The position numbers were made by a program, and so were the translations under genes. 64,000 nt of DNA from Geobacter sp. GTDB taxonomy: Bacteria > Desulfobacterota > Desulfuromonadia > Geobacterales > Pseudopelobacteraceae. The notes beneath the pieces are model-generated. The model did no database searches and was not told where the DNA came from. It saw only the letters and a program-made list of their open reading frames with translations. The stretch lies in the NCBI GenBank assembly GCA_003574895.1, contig PJFB01000006.1, forward strand, positions 1 through 64,000, given 5' to 3'. Below are positions 1-6,549 of the stretch, piece after piece (within the stretch, counting starts at the first letter, position 1; each line of letters starts with the position of its first letter).

Positions 1-92
1 AGACAAAATAGGCTGTCAGAATCCCACCCAAGAGGAAAATGACAGGGAAGAATCCTGTCAAACCGGAAGAATCAAAACCGAGAAAACCCCAT

Positions 93-114
93 AGCCCGGC
101 TATACCGCCGGGCT
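93..114. repeat. Perfect hairpin upstream of the first attC site
   Basis: AGCCCGGC is followed by a 6-nt spacer and its exact reverse complement GCCGGGCT. No T-tract follows on either strand, so a simple intrinsic terminator is unlikely. It lies at the end of a cassette whose body is off the left edge. No gene is visible in bases 1-117. Confidence 0.5.
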
Positions 115-117
115 AAT

Positions 118-206
118 GCTCAACACCGGGATGGACACGGACGGTCAGAAACGCGTCTAAAAAGCCGACGCATTTCCGCCGCCGGTCATCCCATAAGACG
201 TTGAAC
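118..206 (+). other. attC recombination site (end of an off-window cassette)
   Basis: The left box GCTCAAC (118-124) fits the R'' consensus RYYYAAC exactly. The right box GTTGAAC (200-206) fits the R' core GTTRRRY closely. Between them, GGGATG near the left arm pairs with CATCCC near the right arm, and an inner GCGTC/GACGC pair closes a further hairpin. This is the imperfect-hairpin architecture of attC sites bound by integron integrases. The recombination point would be between G200 and T201. The cassette that owns the R'' box lies left of the window. Confidence 0.75.
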
Positions 207-251
207 AGAGCAAAAACACCCATGAAAGAGCTTCCGGAGGCACATACAATT

Positions 252-1544
252 ATGAAAATTTATCTTAGTTGGTCAGGTGAGCTCGGGCGACGAGCTTCGG
301 GAGTATTACGCAATTCGCTTGAGCAGCTATTTCCAGATTTTGAAATTTGGTCTCCTGGCTCAGACATTAGTGCTGGCTCCAGATGGAGAGACCAAATACA
401 AAATGCAATGCAATCAAGTGAGCTTGCAATTGTATGTTTAACCAACGACTCTCGAAACTCACCCTGGCTACTTTACGAGGTCGGTGTAATGGTCGGAAGC
501 TCCAAAAAAGTTATTCCTTGGCTTGTTGACATGGAGTTCTCTGACTTATCAGGCCCCATCTCACAATTCCAAGTAATTCGATCCGATGCCCAATCATTTC
601 ATCATCTTGCAACAAGTATTCATCAACAACAATCAGCTTACCCATTATCTCAAGACTTAGTCGCACGTTGGGCACTTAGAACTGAGACTGAAATTAATCA
701 GCTATTAGGCCGCAAGCAAAAAACACAGAAAACAAGAGGGAAAAAAGAATGGCTGGCACAAATTGAAGAAGCAGCTTCTAGCAGGAATTCTGAGCTTCTA
801 CAAATATTGGCCATGAAAGCAGAAACAGAAAATATTTCTGACAGGACTATACTAAGAGCATTAGTAGACGCTTATTATGACCTGCGTGACTCTGAAGGTT
901 TGATAAACACGTTTAACCTTTTCCAAGATAAAATTGGTCCAGATCCTAAATCATATTCTCAATATGCTTGGGCACTTGTAAGGACTGCACAAACTAGTAA
1001 AGCAATAAGTATACTTGAAATGGCTCAAGCTCATGGTTTGGAAGATTATCAATTAACTACATTGTTAGGCCGTGCCTACAAAGAGAGATGGCGAGAACAG
1101 TTACGACTGAATAACCAGGAAGCTGCAGAAGAGAGCTTACGCCGTGCTGCTGAAACCTATACGCGCGGATTCGGGAAATACCCCAACGATTTTCATATTG
1201 GGCTCAATGCAGTACAGACACTCCACCTACTTGGTGACAGTGAATCTGTTAAAGTTCGTAATAAATTGATACCAGCAGTGATGTCACTGGCAAAAAAGTT
1301 TGTAGCGAAATCGGGTGATAAATTTTGGCCAACAGCGAGTCTATTAGAACTTTCAGTAATTCGAGGGGAAAAAGCAGAAGCCCATCAGTTAGCTGAAAAG
1401 CTACGTGCTAAAGCAAATACACCTTGGGAAATAGAAGCTACTGCACAAAACATACGCCTTATTTCTAGCGCAAAAGGTTTTAGTGGTGCTTCACCTGAGT
1501 GGATCAGTGATTTAGTAACAAAACTAACTGAGGAGGAACGCTGA
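252..1544 (+). CDS. TIR domain protein with C-terminal MAP3K TRAFs-binding/TPR-S-like helical repeats
   Basis: The first ~130 residues are a TIR domain. It opens with KIYLSWSG, and SPWLLYEVG holds the glutamate (E76) at the position of the catalytic residue of TIR NAD-hydrolases. Residues ~190-420 are helical repeats with the pattern of the bacterial TPR-S/MAP3K TRAFs-binding domain (DUF4071), including LLGRAYKERW, YTRGFGKYPNDFHIGLNAV and LHLLGD. That domain occurs in animal ASK-type kinases and in predicted prokaryotic conflict systems. The ATG at 252 is preferred because GGAGG (236-240) sits 11 nt upstream; a TTG at 201 and an ATG at 222 are in frame but less likely. The next gene begins directly after the stop, so the two are translationally coupled. 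A role as an NAD-depleting or signal-generating defence effector is inference. About 430 residues, full length. Confidence 0.85.
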   Translation: MKIYLSWSGELGRRASGVLRNSLEQLFPDFEIWSPGSDISAGSRWRDQIQNAMQSSELAIVCLTNDSRNSPWLLYEVGVMVGSSKKVIPWLVDMEFSDLSGPISQFQVIRSDAQSFHHLATSIHQQQSAYPLSQDLVARWALRTETEINQLLGRKQKTQKTRGKKEWLAQIEEAASSRNSELLQILAMKAETENISDRTILRALVDAYYDLRDSEGLINTFNLFQDKIGPDPKSYSQYAWALVRTAQTSKAISILEMAQAHGLEDYQLTTLLGRAYKERWREQLRLNNQEAAEESLRRAAETYTRGFGKYPNDFHIGLNAVQTLHLLGDSESVKVRNKLIPAVMSLAKKFVAKSGDKFWPTASLLELSVIRGEKAEAHQLAEKLRAKANTPWEIEATAQNIRLISSAKGFSGASPEWISDLVTKLTEEER

Positions 1545-2231
1545 ATGGACGACATTTCAACTTTCCTTGCTCAGATAAAGCGATCATTTTTCGAAGAACG
1601 TGAAAAAGTCGAAAGACTTCGTGACCTCGAAACACAGTTAGACAAAGATCCCCTCTATGGTGAATACATTGAATCACAGGCTGAAAGACTTCGTGGCGAA
1701 TTGATTGCATGTCGAAATGATATGGATCATTTGGTAAAGCTATTACTCCGCGTGCCGCCATGGCACTCGCGACACAGAACAGCTCTAAGTTCATTTTTTA
1801 AGAACGGTGATTTTGAGAAATCAGTCTTCATAATGACTAAGTTCCCAGAAAGCGATAGTGAAAACGACAAAAAACTCAAAAATATCATTGAGGTTGTATG
1901 CAATGGTCTTACTGATCGAGGATTGATCCCACGGTTAGCCACAGGCGCGCGATATCATGATTGGCTATGGGATGAAGTTGAAATCCATCTCTTAGGTTGT
2001 TCTACTGGAATTGCCATTGTCGAAGACCGGTATAGACCCGAGTTAAACCCAAATGTTGCCATGGAATGGGGATGGATGCGTGCTATGGGTAAGCGAGTTC
2101 TGTTTTTAAGAGAAGACGAGTTTGCGCATGGGAGAGCAGACCTTGGTGGACTAAGGTCATGGAATTTCAACTGGGAAACTCCCAAAACAGGAGTATTGGC
2201 AGCACTTAGTGATTGGTTTGGACCAATATAA
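1545..2231 (+). CDS. Coiled-coil protein with TIR-like/deoxyribohydrolase-fold nucleotide-processing domain
   Basis: The ATG follows the TGA of the TIR gene with no gap, and AGGAGG lies 8-13 nt upstream inside that gene. Residues ~1-70 are charged and helical, probably coiled coil. From residue ~92 a Rossmann-like domain begins (SVFIMTKF). It contains a D-W-DEVE segment near 140-146, GIAIVEDRY, and the signature NPNVAMEWGWMRAMGKRVLFL, where E174 matches the catalytic glutamate of the nucleoside 2-deoxyribosyltransferase/DRHyd and TIR-like (PF10137-type) superfamily. The superfamily call is from motif reading; the exact family and substrate (NAD, a nucleotide, or a second-messenger ligand) are unknown. 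Coupling to a TIR-TPR protein suggests the pair acts together. Confidence 0.7.
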   Translation: MDDISTFLAQIKRSFFEEREKVERLRDLETQLDKDPLYGEYIESQAERLRGELIACRNDMDHLVKLLLRVPPWHSRHRTALSSFFKNGDFEKSVFIMTKFPESDSENDKKLKNIIEVVCNGLTDRGLIPRLATGARYHDWLWDEVEIHLLGCSTGIAIVEDRYRPELNPNVAMEWGWMRAMGKRVLFLREDEFAHGRADLGGLRSWNFNWETPKTGVLAALSDWFGPI

Positions 2232-2282
2232 GTTCAACCAAGCGCAACACCGGTGACCCCGGTGTGCTCTCAGCCGTTATGC
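2232..2282 (+). other. attC site of cassette 1
   Basis: R'' GTTCAAC (2232-2238) fits RYYYAAC exactly and complements cassette 1's own left box. ACACCGG and CCGGTGT form the hairpin arms. R' GTTATGC (2276-2282) starts the next cassette. At 51 bp it is a short attC. Confidence 0.8.
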
Positions 2283-2817
2283 CAAATATGAGAGCAATGA
2301 AATATTCGGAGATTTCATGAATCGGCAGGAAAACGGAAATTCAAATCCATACCATCCAAGCCAAAAGTTGCTTGAAGCCCGTCGTAAGAAGTTAATAGAG
2401 AGAAGCATCCTGTTTTCCTCAATAGTTGCAGTTTGTGTCTCAGGGCGAATCTTCTATGTGGACTTCATATTTCACCACAAAGTGACATTACTAGAGGCAA
2501 TCAGAAATTCGATAGGCATTTTTCTGGGAGTTTTTGCCTTTATTGCAGCTGCACTTATTTCCGGGGGAAAAAGCAATTACAGAGGCGGAGAAAATGTTAG
2601 CCCCTGGTTTGCGTGGCTTATAGCTGGATCATGTGTAGTCTTCTGGATTGGAGCATTTTGGTTTGGCACCTTATATCCCGGTGGCTTTATCGCTGTAGGA
2701 GCGTGGACATTTGCACTTCTGGCTGTTTGGGCCGTGACTCTGCGAAAAAAGGCATAACCACGTCCATGGACGCCGACCGCCCGAAAAACCTTGGCGGGCG
2801 GGTCATGGCCGACCCCG
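2277..2817 (+). mobile_element. Integron gene cassette 2 (membrane protein)
   Basis: The left box GTTATGC (2276-2282) and the R'' box GCATAAC (2752-2758) are exact reverse complements. The cassette is 541 bp and carries a single plus-strand gene, typical of integron cassettes. Confidence 0.85.
2317..2757 (+). CDS. Four-helix integral membrane protein of unknown function
   Basis: A 146-residue protein with a polar N-terminus and four predicted membrane helices at about residues 29-51, 60-84, 93-116 and 121-142, ending in RKKA. GGAG lies a few bases before the ATG. The stop overlaps the R'' box of the cassette's attC site, a common compact arrangement. I do not recognise the family. It sits between two TIR-encoding cassettes. 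Cassettes are independently mobile, so neighbourhood does not prove a shared function, but a membrane-acting effector is possible. Confidence 0.75.
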   Translation: MNRQENGNSNPYHPSQKLLEARRKKLIERSILFSSIVAVCVSGRIFYVDFIFHHKVTLLEAIRNSIGIFLGVFAFIAAALISGGKSNYRGGENVSPWFAWLIAGSCVVFWIGAFWFGTLYPGGFIAVGAWTFALLAVWAVTLRKKA

Positions 2818-2823
2818 TTATCT
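2752..2823 (+). other. attC site of cassette 2
   Basis: R'' is GCATAAC and R' is GTTATCT (2817-2823). The inner arms ACCGCCCG and CGGGCGGGT form a strong hairpin. The left arm has the segment CCACGTC-N4-GACGCCGACC, also present in the next attC site, and the right arms share GGCGGGTCA and a CCCCGTT end. This shows the two sites are related members of one array type. Confidence 0.85.
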
Positions 2824-3865
2824 CGACAAAAGGAAAAATGAATTTGAAAAACAAGCAATGGGACGCGTTTATAAGTCATGCTAGCGAAGACAAGGACGAG
2901 GTAGCTCGGACATTAGCTGAAACTCTCAGTGGCTTTGGAGCAAAAATTTGGTATGACGAATTTTCTCTCAGTCTTGGAGATAGCCTTAGTAGATCAATAG
3001 ACAAGGGATTAAGTGGTTCAAGATTCGGAATCGTAATACTTTCCAAGAACTTTTTCGCAAAAGACTGGCCTGAATATGAACTTAAAGGTTTAGTAGCGAA
3101 GGAACTTGGCCACGACAAGGTTATCATACCCCTTTGGCATAATGTCACAAGAGAGGAAGTGTTGGAGTATAGCCCGACTCTCGCAGATAAACTGGCTGCG
3201 ATCTACAGCGAAGGCAAGCATTCTGAGATCTGTTTAAAAATTCTCGGGATTATAAGACCGGATTTGCTTTCGAAAATACACAGACGAACCCGCTACAAGG
3301 AAATGCTGAAGAATGCAGAAGTGATTGAAATTGATCCCAGAAAGGTGAAGTTCGGGCCAATCCGCCACAAGGAATTACCACGCGAGCTGATCGGGAGAAT
3401 CCGATTGATAAGAGCAGCTCTTTGGGGGGTTGACACACACTCTATGGCTTATTGGCTCGATGGGTTCAAAAGGGATTCTCACCCATCTCAAGAGGTTGCT
3501 TGGTGGGAGCACGTAGCGGCATGTTACGTTGAGTTTTCAAAAGCAAAGGCTGCCTCAGAGGAGCAGTGTCGCGCCGCTTATCGCGTAATTCTTACTCTGT
3601 GTAACAAGTACGACGGCAACTTTCAACGGGAAATAGATATACTGGGCCAGAAGAATTTTGATTTGCTGAAAAACATGTGCGAGTACATCTCGCCTATGCT
3701 CGATGTGGAAGAAAACTTTCCTGATGTAACTGAGATGAACGAGGCGGAGAATAACATCTCCATGAATGACAGTGACATTGAGGATTTTGATCTTTCCCCA
3801 GGGGAAGGATGAGATAACCACGTCGTTAGACGCCGACCCTGAAGGGCGGGTCAACTCCGGCCCCG
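2818..3865 (+). mobile_element. Integron gene cassette 3 (TIR protein)
   Basis: The left box GTTATCT (2817-2823) and the R'' box AGATAAC (3812-3818) are exact reverse complements. This is the third consecutive cassette with a 7/7 match. The cassette is 1048 bp with one plus-strand gene. Confidence 0.85.
2838..3812 (+). CDS. TIR domain protein with unknown helical C-terminal domain
   Basis: Residues ~7-130 form a TIR domain of the TIR_2 type. The start is WDAFISHASEDK, the middle KIWYDEFSLSLGDSL, and KDWPEYELKGL carries E81 at the position of the catalytic NAD-hydrolase glutamate. Residues ~150-324 are mostly helical with conserved-looking tryptophans (YWLDGF, VAWWEHVAA) and an acidic tail; I do not recognise this part. 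It may sense a trigger or mediate oligomerisation. The start is the ATG at 2838, just inside the cassette and preceded by AAAAGGA; a longer in-frame version from 2613 would overlap the membrane protein and the attC site and is rejected. Bacterial TIR proteins of this layout are commonly anti-phage NADases; that role here is inference. Confidence 0.85.
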   Translation: MNLKNKQWDAFISHASEDKDEVARTLAETLSGFGAKIWYDEFSLSLGDSLSRSIDKGLSGSRFGIVILSKNFFAKDWPEYELKGLVAKELGHDKVIIPLWHNVTREEVLEYSPTLADKLAAIYSEGKHSEICLKILGIIRPDLLSKIHRRTRYKEMLKNAEVIEIDPRKVKFGPIRHKELPRELIGRIRLIRAALWGVDTHSMAYWLDGFKRDSHPSQEVAWWEHVAACYVEFSKAKAASEEQCRAAYRVILTLCNKYDGNFQREIDILGQKNFDLLKNMCEYISPMLDVEENFPDVTEMNEAENNISMNDSDIEDFDLSPGEG

Positions 3866-3871
3866 TTGATC
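3812..3871 (+). other. attC site of cassette 3
   Basis: R'' is AGATAAC (3812-3818) and R' is GTTGATC (3865-3871). GCCGACCC and GGGCGGGTC form the inner arms. It is 60 bp long and shares the CCACGTC-N4-GACGCCGACC segment with the preceding site. The TIR gene's last bases overlap the R'' box. Confidence 0.85.
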
Positions 3872-3887
3872 TGAAAAAAGAGGAAAC

Positions 3888-4173
3888 ATGATAAAGGCAA
3901 TTTTACTTTCGGTAGTTCTGCTAGCTTCAGCGGTAACTTTGCCTTCCTTCGACGAATTTCCAGCTAAAGAAATATTCAAAGGCAAACCAACCAAAATAAA
4001 TTTAAAAAGCCATAAAGAAGCAAGAAAATACAGAACGGCTCTGACAGAGGGCGTTCAGGAAGGGCCTAACTTTGCCGGTCATTACACAGTAGTAGGCATA
4101 GGCTGCGGAAGTGGATGCGAAATAATTACAGTCGTAGATGCCAACAATGGGAAAGTATTCTTCCCAAAACAAC
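3888..4173 (+). pseudogene. Truncated cassette 4 gene: secreted protein with FAGHYTVV motif
   Basis: The ATG follows AGAGGAAAC. The N-terminus is a signal peptide (MIKAILLSVVLLASAV). The body contains GPNFAGHYTVVGIGCGSGCEIITVVDANNGKVFF, resembling a family of short uncharacterised secreted proteins. After about residue 95 the sequence changes abruptly into a transposase remnant in another frame, so the gene has lost its 3' end and its attC site: the expected R'' box GATCAAC is not found downstream. The reading frame runs on by chance to 4256. This break marks the right end of the intact cassette array. Confidence 0.7.
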
Positions 4174-4428
4174 ATCGACGATCAGCGGCTCAGGGGATCG
4201 GGGCAAGAACGAGTCGCGTCGGAGGCGCGAAGTGTTGCCGCGTGGGCAACGCTTGAACTGAGCTCGGGGAAGCTGACCGAGTTGGCGAAACAGGTCGGGA
4301 GAGACCCTTCAACGCTGACCTGTGCAGTGAGGCGACTTGAACAACGGCAGGCACTAGATTCTCAACTTGCCGATAAAATGGAACAATTGCGCCAGGATTT
4401 GCTAAGAGTTCAAGTCTTCAAGTCCTGA
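4174..4428 (+). pseudogene. C-terminal remnant of a REP-associated tyrosine (Y1) transposase
   Basis: The frame reads DDQRLRGSGQERVASEARSV, then AAWATLELS and LAKQVGRDPSTLTCAVRRLEQR. This is the DnaA-like helix-turn-helix tail typical of RAYT (TnpA_REP, Y1_Tnp) proteins of Geobacter-like genomes. The catalytic N-terminal HUH domain is absent. The fragment is joined directly to the interrupted cassette gene, so a transposase copy probably inserted or recombined here and was then deleted. It is unlikely to be active. Confidence 0.75.
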
Positions 4429-4476
4429 CCCCATCGCCCTGCCTGACCCCATCGCCCTGCTGACCCCATCGCCCTG
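4425..4476. repeat. Three tandem copies of a 17-bp repeat
   Basis: CTGACCCCATCGCCCTG occurs at 4425-4441, 4443-4459 and 4460-4476, followed by a partial copy. It directly follows the transposase remnant and may be replication slippage or the scar of element ends. Confidence 0.85.
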
Positions 4477-4539
4477 ACCCAAAAACAGTAAGCGGAATGA
4501 AAAAGAGAAAAGGTCAAACGCGCGGCGGCAGGATAAATT

Positions 4540-4553
4540 CGGGGCTCTCCCCG
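4540..4553. repeat. Short GC hairpin before the secreted-protein gene
   Basis: CGGGG, CTCT and CCCCG form a 5-bp stem followed by CATTTTC. This could be a weak terminator closing the integron-derived region. The stretch 4477-4635 otherwise shows no convincing gene. Confidence 0.3.
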
Positions 4554-4635
4554 CATTTTCAGTTTTCTTTGCCGTTATTGTCAGTAAATATGGGGAGTGT
4601 GCCTACTTTCCTAAACTCAAGTGAAGGAGGCTGTT

Positions 4636-5124
4636 ATGTTAAGATCATTAGTTGTTCTGCTCTTGTTTGTTTTTGCAAATGCAGCAAACGCTGAAAACTG
4701 GAAACTCTATGACAGTGGAGTAGGCCTTATTGTTGAAGGTGAAAACTACGACAAGCAGTTGAAAGTTGTCGAACGCGGCAACGTATGGGATGCCAAGGAA
4801 CTTTATGAAAACGGCGCACAGGCGGGCAAATACCGTGGCAATCAACTGTTTGCCGCCTGGATTCAAGGCCCGCATACCAAGGAGTACCTGAACAGTTACG
4901 GCACACCGGTCTGGATGTACAAATACAAAATTACCTACCCGGACGGGAAAACCTTCGAAGCCGGCCCGAGCGGCTTTTACACTCCGGGATTCACCTATTT
5001 CGGCATAAAGACAGGTGGCTACACGAACGGCAACTGGAAAATCGACTGGTATATACAGCATCGTGATACCAAAGAGATCCGGCAAGTTGGCAGCAGCGAG
5101 TTTAAGACTACGTATGGCAGATAA
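4636..5124 (+). CDS. Secreted protein of unknown function
   Basis: GGAGG (4626-4630) sits 5 nt before the ATG at 4636, so the in-frame GTG at 4621 is rejected. Residues 1-19 (MLRSLVVLLLFVFANAANA) are a signal peptide cut before ENW. The mature part (~143 residues) has no cysteine pairs or repeats and is rich in Gly, Tyr and Trp, suggesting a beta-rich periplasmic or secreted domain. I do not recognise the family. It lies between the integron remnant and miaA, on its own transcription unit. Confidence 0.8.
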   Translation: MLRSLVVLLLFVFANAANAENWKLYDSGVGLIVEGENYDKQLKVVERGNVWDAKELYENGAQAGKYRGNQLFAAWIQGPHTKEYLNSYGTPVWMYKYKITYPDGKTFEAGPSGFYTPGFTYFGIKTGGYTNGNWKIDWYIQHRDTKEIRQVGSSEFKTTYGR

Positions 5125-5194
5125 AACGATAAAAGACAGATTGCCCAGCCTTGACACAAGACGCTTTGAAAATAATGCAATTCTCAACCAGGCA

Positions 5195-5226
5195 GAGATC
5201 ACCGGCCAACAACCGCCGGTGATCTC
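5195..5226. terminator. Strong hairpin after the secreted-protein gene
   Basis: GAGATCACCGG, 10 nt of loop and CCGGTGATCTC form a perfect 11-bp stem about 70 nt after the stop. The following bases (CATAACC) are not a T-tract, so it may stabilise the 3' end rather than terminate intrinsically. Confidence 0.5.
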
Positions 5227-5310
5227 CATAACCGTTAATCGCGACACGATTTGACACCGCAAGGCTTTTACATGCCAGGCAGGACACGGGACAGGAAATA
5301 ACATTACCAG

Positions 5311-6255
5311 ATGGCAACACGTCAATTACTACCAAAACTGCTCATCATCTGCGGACCGACCGCCACGGGCAAGAGCGAGCTGGCCCTGCGCCTGGCCCGC
5401 GAGCTGGACGCCGAAATCGTCAATGCGGATTCCATGCAGATCTACCGCGGCATGGACATCGGTACCGCCAAGCCGTCGCCCGGGGAGCGCGCACAGGTCC
5501 GGCATCACCTGATCGACGTGGCCGATCCGGACCGTCTCTTCTCCGCCGCCGACTTCGCCATTGCCGCCGATGGAGCCATCAGGGACATCACCAGCCGGGG
5601 CAAGCGGGTCATCGTGGTGGGCGGCACCGGACTCTACCTCCGTGCCCTGCTGGGCGGCCTGGTGGATTCTCCCAGCGGCGCCGGCGAGATCCGCCAGGCG
5701 TTGCAGGAAGAGGCCAGGGACGTGGGCAACGAGGCCATGCTGGAAAAGCTGCGCCTGGTGGACCCGGAACTGGCCGGACGCATCCACCCCAACAACCTGG
5801 TACGCATCATCCGCGCCCTGGAGGTGTACCGCCTGACCGGCATCCCCCTTTCCCGTTACCAGCAGGAACACGGCTTTTCCGGTCAACAGTACGAAACACT
5901 GCAAATCGGTATCAATGTCGAGCGCCAGGAGCTCTACGAACGTATCGAGGCACGGGTGGAGAGGATGCTGGCGGAAGGACTTTCAGAGGAGGTGCGGCAG
6001 TTGCTGGCCACCGGCTATGGCCGGGAATTGAAGGCCATGCGCGCCATCGGCTATAAGCAGCTGGCCGCCCATTTTGCCGGCGAGTGCAGCCTGGAAGAGG
6101 CTGTCCGGCTGATCAAGCGCGACACGCGGCGCTATGCCAAACGTCAACTCACTTGGTTTCATTCCGAAACCGATATAATATGGCTTGAATATCCCACAAA
6201 GTTTGCTACTATTTTGCAGCATGCAATTGAATTTTTTGAACGCCGGGAGGATTAA
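5311..6255 (+). CDS. miaA: tRNA dimethylallyltransferase
   Basis: Transfers a dimethylallyl group to N6 of adenosine 37 in tRNAs that read codons starting with U, the first step towards ms2i6A. The P-loop GPTATGKS is at residues 15-22, followed by the family motifs NADSMQIYRGMDIGTAKP, HHLIDVADP, VGGTGLYLRALL and AIGYKQL. At 314 residues it is the usual bacterial length. hfq follows 4 nt after the stop, and miaA-hfq is an ancient conserved pair. Confidence 0.97.
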   Translation: MATRQLLPKLLIICGPTATGKSELALRLARELDAEIVNADSMQIYRGMDIGTAKPSPGERAQVRHHLIDVADPDRLFSAADFAIAADGAIRDITSRGKRVIVVGGTGLYLRALLGGLVDSPSGAGEIRQALQEEARDVGNEAMLEKLRLVDPELAGRIHPNNLVRIIRALEVYRLTGIPLSRYQQEHGFSGQQYETLQIGINVERQELYERIEARVERMLAEGLSEEVRQLLATGYGRELKAMRAIGYKQLAAHFAGECSLEEAVRLIKRDTRRYAKRQLTWFHSETDIIWLEYPTKFATILQHAIEFFERRED

Positions 6256-6259
6256 GAAC

Positions 6260-6484
6260 ATGGCTAAAGCACCCTTCAACATTCAGGATCAGTATCTCAA
6301 TCAATCCCGCAAGGAACGCATTCAGGTGGCGGTAAAAATGATGTCCGGCGATACCCTGACCGGCTACATCAAATCCTTTGACAATTTTTCCGTACTGCTG
6401 GACTCCAATGGCGACATCCTGATCTACAAACACGCCATCTCCAACATCACCTCGTCCGACGGCACCTTCCGGCTGCACCAATAG
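6260..6484 (+). CDS. hfq: RNA chaperone Hfq
   Basis: A 74-residue Sm-like protein that forms a hexameric ring and pairs small RNAs with mRNAs. The Sm1 motif runs through MSGDTLTGYIKSFDNFSVLLD, and the Sm2 motif YKHAISNI holds the YKHA signature of Hfq. The start is the ATG at 6260 with GGGAGG (6245-6250) inside the end of miaA; an upstream in-frame ATG at 6185 lies within miaA and is rejected. There is no long acidic C-terminal tail as in Escherichia coli Hfq, consistent with deltaproteobacterial forms. Confidence 0.97.
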   Translation: MAKAPFNIQDQYLNQSRKERIQVAVKMMSGDTLTGYIKSFDNFSVLLDSNGDILIYKHAISNITSSDGTFRLHQ

Positions 6485-6498
6485 CCCGACAAAGTCCG

Positions 6499-6538
6499 GA
6501 CCTCCGAAGCTGCCCAGCCGAGGAGGTCTGTTTCCCAA
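6499..6538 (+). terminator. Probable terminator after miaA-hfq
   Basis: GACCTCC (6499-6505) pairs with GGAGGTC (6532-6538) around a GC-rich inner region, and TGTTTCCC follows. It lies 15 nt after the hfq stop and just before the next gene. Confidence 0.55.
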
Positions 6539-6549
6539 TTCATACTCCC

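Larger units (their letters stand above)
201..2276 (+). mobile_element. Integron gene cassette 1 (two-gene TIR cassette)
   Basis: The cassette starts just after the G of GTTGAAC and ends at the G of the next R' box. Its own left box GTTGAAC and its R'' box GTTCAAC (2232-2238) are exact reverse complements, as expected when a circular cassette is linearised by integrase. The sequence is clearly more AT-rich than the backbone genes from 5311 on. It carries two genes, whereas most cassettes carry one, and both read in the orientation expected for an array whose integrase lies to the left. Confidence 0.85.

Noticed and set aside
2613-2837. N-terminal extension of the second TIR protein
   Set aside because: The extra frame overlaps the four-helix membrane protein gene and the attC site; the ATG at 2838 has its own ribosome site and begins right before the TIR domain.
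3888-4256. Intact 122-residue cassette 4 protein
   Set aside because: The last ~28 codons are an out-of-frame reading of the transposase remnant, so the gene is truncated, not complete.
4497-4694. Plus-strand 65-codon frame before the secreted-protein gene
   Set aside because: No ribosome site, overlaps the clear start of the 4636 gene, and protein composition is not gene-like.
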